Source: Candidatus Kapaibacterium sp. | GTDB taxonomy: Bacteria > Bacteroidota > Ignavibacteria > Kapaibacteriales > UBA961 | NCBI GenBank assembly: GCA_023259575.1 | Contig: JALRHN010000025.1 | Location: 1 to 18,514, forward strand | Length of the DNA: 18,514 nucleotides | Direction of reading: 5' to 3' | Part shown: in pieces, positions 1 through 7,368 of the stretch | Layout: the number at the start of each line of letters is the position of its first letter | Position numbering within the stretch: the first letter of the stretch is position 1 | Translations under genes and position numbers: made by a program | Notes under the pieces: generated by a model | Told to the model about the DNA's origin: nothing | Databases searched by the model: none | What the model saw: the letters and a program-made list of their open reading frames with translations, nothing else

Positions 1-279
1 AGTAATTCACCATTACCACAACTTTCTATCTCACCAAATCCATTGATTAATGGAAACTTATCTATCACAATTGTCTCAACAAATCTGTGTCACAATGCCC
101 AATTATCAATAAATTCAATAAATGGTGAATCTGTTCATACTATTCAAAAGAATCTCGATGTATCGATTGGTGAGCATACAATTAATGCTTCATTACCACA
201 ATTGCCATCAGGTACATATTTTGTTTCGCTCATCTGTGGACAATCCAAAATTACAGTGCCATTAACAATTCAGCATTAA
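1..279 (+). CDS. C-terminal fragment of a T9SS-exported protein (type A sorting domain)
   Basis: The gene enters from the left edge: the frame is open from base 1 and ends at TAA (277-279), giving 92 visible residues. The fragment looks like a complete T9SS type A C-terminal domain. It has the opening SISPNP motif, alternating beta-strands, and the closing LPSGTYFVSL strand motif followed by a short end. In this family the domain directs an already exported protein across the outer membrane and is then removed, so the parent is probably a secreted or surface-anchored protein whose functional part lies outside the window. Two Cys (in LCHNAQ and LICGQ) match Cys positions in the sorting domain of the next gene. 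The next start is only 12 bases downstream, suggesting one operon. A TTG at 43 is not a credible start, because the domain begins before it. Confidence 0.85.
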   Translation, partial: SNSPLPQLSISPNPLINGNLSITIVSTNLCHNAQLSINSINGESVHTIQKNLDVSIGEHTINASLPQLPSGTYFVSLICGQSKITVPLTIQH

Positions 280-291
280 ATAAGATATTCT

Positions 292-2841
292 ATGCGATTC
301 TATACATCATTACTACTGTTTTTCTTCGTTCTTTATATTCAGAATTTATCTGCAGCTACTTCAGATTTCAATTCTTTGATTAAAGGAAAAAAGGAATCAA
401 TAATTGCAAATCCACAAGGATTACAAAATACTTTACATTCCTTTTTATTAGAAAAAGAGAGGGTAATTGCTACTTTTTCTGAATTAGATAAAATATTGGT
501 ACTAGATAATTTTCCTATAGGAAAAAATCAATTATCAACTGTAGAGTTAACTATTTCACCTAGTAGCGTAGATTCTAGAACAAAAGTTTTTATTGGAAAT
601 CAACAGATTCCTTTACCCTTTGTATCTAGTTTTATTGGTTCAATACCCAATGAACCTGGTTCATCTGTATTATTAACCACATCACAAGGACATATTTATT
701 GTTGGATCATGAGATCTAGCGGTGAACAATTTGTTGTAACGCCATCTCATACACTTTCACTAGATAATGAGCATCATATACTAAGTCAGAATGAATTTAT
801 ACACGATGATAAAACAGCACAAGCTAAATGTTTAACCGATGAAAAACCGAATAATCTTCCAACACCACAAGAACTGTTTGAAAAATATTCAAAAGGGGAG
901 AAAACCCTTACGAATGAAATGCTTGAACTTCCAGTAATAGTAGAGTCTACAAGTTCATTCTTTAATGGACCAGGAAGAAAAGACTCTATCAGTGCAGTTC
1001 AATATATTATTGCATTATTTAATGGCATTAACTCATTGTATCGTAAAGAGTTAAATGTTAATATAATTATTCCAAAGATTGTTGTTTGGACAGCTTCTAA
1101 TCAAGACCCATATCAAAATGATGGATCGAATACACCTGCTTTATTGCAAGAAGTTGAATCACGTTGGAATACCAATACAAAAGATAAGAGAGCGATAGTT
1201 CATTGTTTAGATGCTGTTGGAAGTTCTGGAACAGGCAATGGAACATTTGTTTTAGGAATAGCTAATGGAATCGGGAATATATGCGATGGTGAGGTATCTC
1301 AAGCATATTCTGTCAGTGGAATCTTTAGAAATAGTATTATCCCATCAAATGCTTACAGTAAAGATATCGTTACAATAGCACATGAATTAGGACATAATAT
1401 TGGAGCATATCACACTCATAATTGTTGGTTTTGGAAACCTGCATTGGATTCATGTTTAACCAGTGCATCAAATTATGCTGGTCAAATTTCATATTCACAA
1501 GAATCTTGTAATAAAAGTGCTCCTAAACCTGTTTTTGGTTCTATTATGAGTTATTGTCATTTAACCAATAATAAAAATGCCGTCGATTTTACTTTTTTAC
1601 CAAGAGTGTATACATATTTACGCCAATTCTTAGAATCGAAATCTTGTATTCAACCTGCTCAAAAACCTCAAGTACATATGATCTATCCTTGGGGTGGACA
1701 AACCTTTGTAGTTGGAAAAGTCATGTCTATAGAATGGACATCTGTTAATGTACAAACTGTAACATTAGAATACAGTATCAATGGTGGCCAAACGTGGGAA
1801 ACGATTTCCAAAAATATACCTGCGATTTCACAACAAGCAATAAATGGACAAGGTATATATAATTGGAATATTCCTAATACACCTACTACTCAAGGGAGAA
1901 TAAGAGTATTTGATCAATCAAATCCCATATATCAAGATACATCATGGGTGAATTTTTCTATTGAAGCACCTACTTTGAATTTTGGTACAGATTTAAGTAA
2001 AAAAGTAATTGGTATAAAAGAACTTGTACCTTTAGCTTGGACAAAAAAATTAGTTGATAAAGTAAAACTTGAAATATCTATCGATGCAAAACAATCATGG
2101 CAAACAATTTCTGCTTCATTAGCAAGTAATTCTTCAACTGTCAATGTACCGGATATCACAGCTAAAGAATGTTTTTTCAAAGTAACTTCATTAGAAGATT
2201 CCACTTTGTTTTCTATTACTGGTCCATTTGAACTGGCCAAAGAACAATTAACCATTATCCTTCCTAAACCTAATGATACATTATGTGTCGGAAAACAAAA
2301 TTTGATTACATGGAAATCAGAGAATATTGCTTTTGGTAGAGTTAATACACAATATTCTACTAATAATGGAGCAAGTTGGACTGCTACGAATACATTAGGC
2401 AATGATGCTGTGTCTGGACTATTCAATTGGCAAATTGATAAAAAGTTGGATTCATCTCGTGCATTAATTCGAATTGTATATAAACAAGATACATCATTAA
2501 TTACATCGATTATACCTGTTTTTATTACTTCGAAAAGCCCTTGTTCTTCGATTTCTTCAATCACGAATATAGATATTGATAATATTCAATCATCAATAAT
2601 TCCTAATCCAGCAGAACAATTGATTACGATCACTTTATCTGCAAAACAGATATGTGATAATGCTACAATCTCTCTCTTTGATATACAGGGTCGGACACTA
2701 TCTATAATCAAGGAAGCATTAAGCATTGATAATAATCCAATTTCACTTCAATATTCTGTGGAACATTTAAGTGCTGGAGTTTATTATATATCAATTACAT
2801 GCGAACATTCTACATCAACAATTCAATTCACAAAGAAATAA
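292..2841 (+). CDS. Secreted zinc metalloprotease (reprolysin/metzincin type) with T9SS sorting domain
   Basis: This 849-residue protein is predicted to be exported and to cut proteins outside the cell. Residues 1-22 are a signal peptide with a long Leu/Phe core. After a propeptide-like region (about 23-210), the catalytic domain carries the full metzincin zinc site HELGHNIGAYH (His364, Glu365, His368, Gly371, His374) and a Met-turn SIMSY with Met419. Both are diagnostic of active reprolysin-like (M12B-type) peptidases. About residues 461-765 hold three beta-sandwich-like modules with the recurring pattern of a hydrophobic strand, W, then YSxNxGxxW (SINGGQTW, SIDAKQSW, STNNGASW). Residues from about 767 form a type A sorting domain (IIPNP ... 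LSAGVYYISI). The ATG follows the preceding stop by 12 bases with no Shine-Dalgarno. The protease call is firm; the substrate is unknown. A long antisense frame inside it is a shadow. Confidence 0.93.
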   Translation: MRFYTSLLLFFFVLYIQNLSAATSDFNSLIKGKKESIIANPQGLQNTLHSFLLEKERVIATFSELDKILVLDNFPIGKNQLSTVELTISPSSVDSRTKVFIGNQQIPLPFVSSFIGSIPNEPGSSVLLTTSQGHIYCWIMRSSGEQFVVTPSHTLSLDNEHHILSQNEFIHDDKTAQAKCLTDEKPNNLPTPQELFEKYSKGEKTLTNEMLELPVIVESTSSFFNGPGRKDSISAVQYIIALFNGINSLYRKELNVNIIIPKIVVWTASNQDPYQNDGSNTPALLQEVESRWNTNTKDKRAIVHCLDAVGSSGTGNGTFVLGIANGIGNICDGEVSQAYSVSGIFRNSIIPSNAYSKDIVTIAHELGHNIGAYHTHNCWFWKPALDSCLTSASNYAGQISYSQESCNKSAPKPVFGSIMSYCHLTNNKNAVDFTFLPRVYTYLRQFLESKSCIQPAQKPQVHMIYPWGGQTFVVGKVMSIEWTSVNVQTVTLEYSINGGQTWETISKNIPAISQQAINGQGIYNWNIPNTPTTQGRIRVFDQSNPIYQDTSWVNFSIEAPTLNFGTDLSKKVIGIKELVPLAWTKKLVDKVKLEISIDAKQSWQTISASLASNSSTVNVPDITAKECFFKVTSLEDSTLFSITGPFELAKEQLTIILPKPNDTLCVGKQNLITWKSENIAFGRVNTQYSTNNGASWTATNTLGNDAVSGLFNWQIDKKLDSSRALIRIVYKQDTSLITSIIPVFITSKSPCSSISSITNIDIDNIQSSIIPNPAEQLITITLSAKQICDNATISLFDIQGRTLSIIKEALSIDNNPISLQYSVEHLSAGVYYISITCEHSTSTIQFTKK

Positions 2842-2850
2842 TCGAAGTAT

Positions 2851-3747
2851 ATGTTAAATAGTCTTATTGCAAAGTCACTGCCTTTTATTCCCAAAACAAT
2901 TGTTAAAACTGTCGCCTCTCGATATATAGCAGGAGAGTCTTTACAGAATGCAATAGCAACTGTACAGCACTTAGATTCGATTGGTGCTTGTTCCACAATT
3001 GATGTTTTAGGTGAATTTGTAATATCAAAAGAACGTTCTATTCATGAAAGAGATGCCTCTTTAGAGGTAATTCAAGCAATTCATACTCATTCTTTGCCTG
3101 CATATCTATCAGTGAAACTAACTTCTCTTGGCCTTGATATAGACCAAGAATTTGCATATGAAAATGTAAAATTATTAGTTACTAAGGCAAATTCATGCGG
3201 GTTATTTGTAAGAATGGACATGGAGAATAGTCCATATACAACACAAACTCTTGATTTTTATCGAAGGCTCAGGAAAGAAGGGTTTACCAATATAGGAATT
3301 GTTATCCAAGCATATATGAAACGCAGTGAATCAGATATTCTAAGTGTATTAGAATATGATCCAGATATACGCTTGTGCAAGGGAATTTATAATGAATCAG
3401 CAGATATTGCATTTAAAGATCCTGCTGAAATAAGAGAGAATTATAAAAAACTCCTAAGAATTCTATTAAGAAATGGGAAAAAAACAGGTATTGCAACGCA
3501 TGATGAGAGCTTAATAATTGATGCAGAAAACTATATACAGCAACATGCTATTCATTCAAATAGATATGAATTTCAAATGCTTTTAGGCGTAAGAGAAGAA
3601 AGAAGAAATCAATTAATCTCGGCTGGACATGCTATGAGAATCTATGTACCATTTGGCAATGATTGGTATGGATATTCTGTAAGAAGATTGAAAGAAAATC
3701 CAAAGATAGCAGGATATGTATTCAAAGCAATGTTCGTAAAAGGTTGA
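2851..3747 (+). CDS. Proline dehydrogenase (single-domain, FAD-dependent)
   Basis: It oxidises L-proline to delta-1-pyrroline-5-carboxylate with FAD, feeding electrons to the quinone pool. The 298-residue length fits the stand-alone PRODH barrel rather than bifunctional PutA. Visible family motifs in order are VKLTSLG (88-94), VRMDMEN (120-126), VIQAY (151-155), RLCKG (174-178), ATHD (215-218), YEFQMLLG (239-246) and YSVRRLKENP (275-284). The paired Arg278/Arg279 correspond to the residues that hold the proline carboxylate in this family. No pyrroline-5-carboxylate dehydrogenase is seen nearby, so the second step must be encoded elsewhere. The gene starts 9 bases after the metalloprotease stop and is followed 8 bases later by the next gene, so co-transcription is likely. 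Catabolism of proline released by the secreted protease is an attractive but unproven link. Confidence 0.94.
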   Translation: MLNSLIAKSLPFIPKTIVKTVASRYIAGESLQNAIATVQHLDSIGACSTIDVLGEFVISKERSIHERDASLEVIQAIHTHSLPAYLSVKLTSLGLDIDQEFAYENVKLLVTKANSCGLFVRMDMENSPYTTQTLDFYRRLRKEGFTNIGIVIQAYMKRSESDILSVLEYDPDIRLCKGIYNESADIAFKDPAEIRENYKKLLRILLRNGKKTGIATHDESLIIDAENYIQQHAIHSNRYEFQMLLGVREERRNQLISAGHAMRIYVPFGNDWYGYSVRRLKENPKIAGYVFKAMFVKG

Positions 3748-3755
3748 TAATTAAT

Positions 3756-4646
3756 ATGATTACAATTACGAAGAATATATGTATTGGACTTTTCTCGATT
3801 ATAATGTCGATTGGTTTAAGTTCTTGTTCATCAATTATTTCAGACCAAACACTATCAATTGGAACATTTAATATTGCATGGTTAGGCGATGGTATTGATG
3901 ATACAATCCAAAGAGATGAATCAGATTATAAAAGAATAGCCGATATCATTCAAGAAAGTGGAGCTGAAATATTATGTCTACAAGAAATAGAGAATAGTAC
4001 ATCTTTAGATAAGCTGATTACATTTATCCCACAGTATAAATATATTATTGGCAAAGGAGGTCGTTCTCAAAATGTAGCTGTATTATACAAGCCATCTGTT
4101 TCTATAGACAAATCATATGAATATCTACCAATTGCTGTTGACCCCAATCGAAATCGTCCAGGACTAGTATTCAATGCCAAAAAAGGCAATTTTGACTGTA
4201 CAATTATGGTGGTACATTTTAAGTCATCTTCAAGATTTGATTCTACAGAAGCACTAAAAATCCAAGCACGACAAATGAGATATAAGCAAAGTGAAGTAGC
4301 GAGTTTATGGGTTGACTCACTCTTACAACATACCAAAGAGAAAGATCTTTTTATTATTGGTGATTTTAATGATTTTCCAAAACGAGTTAAAGATCCAACC
4401 TTAACCCCATTGGTACAAAATCCATCTCTGGTATTCCTTAGTGAAAACCTTAAAAGCTGCAAATTCCCAAATCTTTTCGGTATAGATCATATAGTTACAA
4501 CCAAAACGAGTGTTCAACGATTTAAAAAAGATAGTGAATTCATTATTAATACACGATCAATGTATGATGATAAAATCGCAGATAAGATCTCGGATCACTG
4601 TCCAATATTAATGCAATTTGATATTCAACAACAAGATAATGATTAA
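3756..4646 (+). CDS. Endonuclease/exonuclease/phosphatase-family lipoprotein
   Basis: A 296-residue predicted lipoprotein with the fold shared by DNase I, exonuclease III and phosphodiesterases. I chose the ATG at 3756 over the longer frame from 3663: it follows the proline dehydrogenase stop by 8 bases and creates a signal peptide with lipobox LSSC (Cys24), whereas the longer frame overlaps the upstream gene by 85 bases and buries the signal. The catalytic set is present: TFNIAW (Asn39), LQEIEN (metal-binding Glu77), GDFND (Asp203, Asn205) and SDHCP (Asp280, His281). It is therefore probably an active metal-dependent phosphodiesterase in the envelope, but nuclease, phosphatase and lipid-hydrolase roles cannot be separated from sequence. 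Its end overlaps the next start by 8 bases, which implies translational coupling. Confidence 0.88.
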   Translation: MITITKNICIGLFSIIMSIGLSSCSSIISDQTLSIGTFNIAWLGDGIDDTIQRDESDYKRIADIIQESGAEILCLQEIENSTSLDKLITFIPQYKYIIGKGGRSQNVAVLYKPSVSIDKSYEYLPIAVDPNRNRPGLVFNAKKGNFDCTIMVVHFKSSSRFDSTEALKIQARQMRYKQSEVASLWVDSLLQHTKEKDLFIIGDFNDFPKRVKDPTLTPLVQNPSLVFLSENLKSCKFPNLFGIDHIVTTKTSVQRFKKDSEFIINTRSMYDDKIADKISDHCPILMQFDIQQQDND

Positions 4647-6042
4647 TACAAGTAAACACTTTCGGTATATATTTTTATGTATGTTCTTTTTGCCATTACT
4701 TGTATCAACAAGTTTAGCGCAACCATTTAAATCTGTTCTCGATTGGCAAATGGCAAATTCGAATAGATGTGTTCAGGCAATTCTTGCAAAGGATTTTGTT
4801 AAAGCACATAGTTTTTTTACACCTGAGATGAAAAATGAATTCCCAGCAGACACATTAAGACTCTTTTGGGAACAATTTGAAAAAAAAGCTGGACGAATTA
4901 TCAAGAAATTTGATACAAGAATAGATATTGATCCAGATGATACAAATCTTGTTGCTATTGTTCATTCATTACGATGTGCTACAGGGAATTGGGATATTAG
5001 AACTGCATTTAAATCAACTCCAGAAATTGATGGTTTTTTTATAGCCCAGTTTAAGCCAAAATATGGCAAACATACCTATACAGTTCCTGAATATGCTAAT
5101 GCAGACTCTGTAAAAGTTAGAGATTTAGTTATAGGTAAAGGAACTGATTGGGAAATTAATGGAACACTTACTTTACCATTGGCAACGGGTAAATATCCAT
5201 TCATTATTATTATTCATGGAAGCGGACCATTAGACGAAGACGGTACCTATGTAGCAAATAAACCATATGCTGATTTAGCTTGGGGTTTAGCATCAAGAGG
5301 AATTGGGGTATTACGTTTTGAAAAAAGGACAAGAGCATATTATTCAACAATAAGATCAAAAAAAATCCAAGTAACTCCAGATTTTGAAAGTACGGAAGAT
5401 GCCATTGAAGCTTTTAAAGCCTTGAAACTTTTTAAAGAAGCAGATTCCAATTCTATATTTTTATTAGGTCATGGAACGGGAGGGATGATCATACCTAGGG
5501 CTGCACAAAAAATTAATGGTTTAAAAGGAATGATAATGCTTGGAGCACCTTCAAGACCACTTGAAGATGTTTTATTAGATCAATTAGAATATGTACTTAC
5601 CTTAGATACAATAATTGATATTGCAGACGCTAAAAAGAAATTAGAAAAGATAAAGAAACAACATGCAGCTGTTAAATCTAAATCACTTTCACCAGATACT
5701 CCAAATGAGCAACTATTGCTTGAAACTCCAGCACCATATTGGTTATCTTTAAGAAATTATAATCCCGCTGAATTAACAAAGTCATTATCCATACCATGTT
5801 TTATCGCTTATGGAGAAAGAGATTTTCAATCTTCCGTTAAAGACTTTGATCTATGGAAAAAGTCCTTGTCTTCATCTAAGCAACATGCAAAAAATCTTTA
5901 TAAAAAATATCCATCATTGAATTATCTCTTTATGGAAGGAGTAGGGAAGGCTAGTCCAATGGAATATACGATTTATGATCATGTAGATAAACAAATAATC
6001 GAAGATATCGACCAATGGATAAAAGAGTTGATTAAAAAGTAA
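4639..6042 (+). CDS. Exported alpha/beta-hydrolase-fold protein lacking the Ser nucleophile and His (probable pseudo-hydrolase)
   Basis: A 467-residue protein with a signal peptide (about 1-28, ending SLAQ), an N-terminal DUF3887-like region (about 35-150) and a C-terminal alpha/beta-hydrolase domain. The start at 4639 overlaps the preceding stop by 8 bases and gives the cleanest signal peptide; an ATT-type start at 4618 is less likely. The oxyanion-region motif HGSGP and the acid-strand motif GERDFQ (Asp395) are conserved. However, the nucleophile elbow, normally GHSxGG, reads GHGTGG with Gly279 in the Ser position, and the usual LNHLF near the end reads LNYLF with Tyr429 in the His position. 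His448 lies later, in a stretch where relatives often also have a His. The likely result is a binding or scaffold protein, or an enzyme with altered chemistry. It is the last gene of the run and is followed by a terminator. Confidence 0.87.
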   Translation: MINTSKHFRYIFLCMFFLPLLVSTSLAQPFKSVLDWQMANSNRCVQAILAKDFVKAHSFFTPEMKNEFPADTLRLFWEQFEKKAGRIIKKFDTRIDIDPDDTNLVAIVHSLRCATGNWDIRTAFKSTPEIDGFFIAQFKPKYGKHTYTVPEYANADSVKVRDLVIGKGTDWEINGTLTLPLATGKYPFIIIIHGSGPLDEDGTYVANKPYADLAWGLASRGIGVLRFEKRTRAYYSTIRSKKIQVTPDFESTEDAIEAFKALKLFKEADSNSIFLLGHGTGGMIIPRAAQKINGLKGMIMLGAPSRPLEDVLLDQLEYVLTLDTIIDIADAKKKLEKIKKQHAAVKSKSLSPDTPNEQLLLETPAPYWLSLRNYNPAELTKSLSIPCFIAYGERDFQSSVKDFDLWKKSLSSSKQHAKNLYKKYPSLNYLFMEGVGKASPMEYTIYDHVDKQIIEDIDQWIKELIKK

Positions 6043-6044
6043 TG

Positions 6045-6070
6045 AAAGCCCTGATATTCAGGGCTTTTTA
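6045..6070 (+). terminator. Rho-independent terminator
   Basis: A perfect 10-bp stem, AAAGCCCTGA (6045-6054) with TCAGGGCTTT (6058-6067), closes a 3-base loop and runs into a T stretch. It begins 2 bases after the hydrolase stop and separates the first plus-strand gene run from the flavoprotein gene. The stem is much more GC-rich than its surroundings. Confidence 0.9.
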
Positions 6071-6174
6071 GTGAACAATCTACATACTACAAACCTATAA
6101 TGTCAACTTCTAAAACAGCAAGTAAGAAGTAACTGTCTACACATTCTATATCTATACTCATCGCCATTATTACC

Positions 6175-7359
6175 ATGAAAAACGAATTTTCACATTCTGA
6201 TTATATTATTATTGGTGCAGGAGCTGCAGGACTTTTTGCTGCAGGAAAGTTAACACAGTTAGGAAAAACAGTAAGAATTATAGATTCTGAAGACAAACCA
6301 GGTAAAAAAATTCTCATTTCAGGAGGTGGATATTGTAATTTTACTAATATCCATACAAATCCATCACACTTTATTTCAGATAATCCACACTTTTGTACTT
6401 CAGCATTATCTAGATATTCCCCATATCAATTTATTGAGTTAGTAGAAAAATATCATATACCATATCATGAAAAAGTATTAGGACAAATGTTCTGTGATAC
6501 TTCGGCAAGAGATATTGTAAGAATGTTAATGTCTGAAATTCACCAAAATACATTCACATTAGAATTACAATGTAAAGTAAAGGCAGTAACAAAATCTGAT
6601 ATTTTTTTTGTTCATACAGATAAAGGAATGTATACATCACAAAGTGTTATTGTATCCAGTGGAGGACTTTCTATTCCAAAAATGGGTGCTAGTTGTATTG
6701 GATATGATATCGCATTGTCTTTTGGACATACAATTATCCCAACTAAACCTGGATTAGTCCCATTGATTGTTTCAGAGGATACATTTCCTTGTTCAGAATT
6801 AGCTGGTTTGTCGATTCAATCCGAAATTCAAACTGAAAAATCTCCAATATTTAAAGAAGGTTTATTGTTTACCCATAAAGGACTAAGTGGCCCTGCAATA
6901 TTGCAAGCTTCTTCATATATTAATGATTCACCTACCATTAATATTAATACCCTGATTAATCCATCACATTATGCTACAATTGTTCAAGGCAATTTTGGAA
7001 AAATGGATTGGAAAAATGCATTATCAACTATATTTCCTAAACGCTTTGCATATGCTTGGGCACAATATCATAAGCAAAGTGAAACATATTCACATTATAG
7101 TGTAAAAACAAGAACATCGTTTGCAGATCAACTCATGAATTGGCAACCAATAATTAATGGCAATGAAGGATATGCAAAAGCAGAAGTAACTGTAGGTGGA
7201 GTAAATACAAAAGAATTATCCTCAAAAACTATGATGTCTAATAAAATACCTCATCTATATTTTATTGGAGAAGTCGTAGATGTAACCGGACATCTTGGCG
7301 GTTATAATTTTCAATGGGCTTGGGCATCAGCAAATGCCATCTCAATATCATCTAATTAA
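6175..7359 (+). CDS. BaiN/YhiN-type FAD-dependent oxidoreductase (HI0933 family)
   Basis: A 394-residue cytoplasmic flavoprotein. It has an N-terminal Rossmann dinucleotide motif GAGAAG (from residue 14) preceded by a beta-strand, the family motif SGGGYCNFTN (Gly50-Gly52, Cys54, Asn55), KGLSGPAIL (about 235-242), TVGGV, and the FAD-closing end GHLGGYNFQWAWAS (about 372-385). These identify the HI0933/BaiN family, whose members are often annotated as NAD(P)/FAD-dependent oxidoreductases or aminoacetone oxidases; the true substrate is mostly unknown. Many relatives have Arg in the GGGRCN position where this one has Tyr53, and an aromatic residue there also occurs in some lineages. It is the first gene after a terminator, with about 100 bases upstream in which I see no convincing promoter, and the ABC-F gene follows after 9 bases. 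Confidence 0.9.
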   Translation: MKNEFSHSDYIIIGAGAAGLFAAGKLTQLGKTVRIIDSEDKPGKKILISGGGYCNFTNIHTNPSHFISDNPHFCTSALSRYSPYQFIELVEKYHIPYHEKVLGQMFCDTSARDIVRMLMSEIHQNTFTLELQCKVKAVTKSDIFFVHTDKGMYTSQSVIVSSGGLSIPKMGASCIGYDIALSFGHTIIPTKPGLVPLIVSEDTFPCSELAGLSIQSEIQTEKSPIFKEGLLFTHKGLSGPAILQASSYINDSPTININTLINPSHYATIVQGNFGKMDWKNALSTIFPKRFAYAWAQYHKQSETYSHYSVKTRTSFADQLMNWQPIINGNEGYAKAEVTVGGVNTKELSSKTMMSNKIPHLYFIGEVVDVTGHLGGYNFQWAWASANAISISSN

Positions 7360-7368
7360 GGTATATAT

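Noticed and set aside
1932..2564. Long minus-strand open frame (210 codons) antisense to the metalloprotease
   Set aside because: It lies wholly within a well-supported gene, has no recognisable domain, and its residue pattern mirrors the opposite strand.
4067..4462. Minus-strand open frame (131 codons) antisense to the phosphatase-fold lipoprotein
   Set aside because: It is a shadow of a gene with intact catalytic motifs and has no motif or signal of its own.
6106..6130. Inverted repeat ACTTCT/AGAAGT in the gap before the flavoprotein gene
   Set aside because: A 6-bp stem with a 13-base loop and no adjacent promoter is too weak to call.
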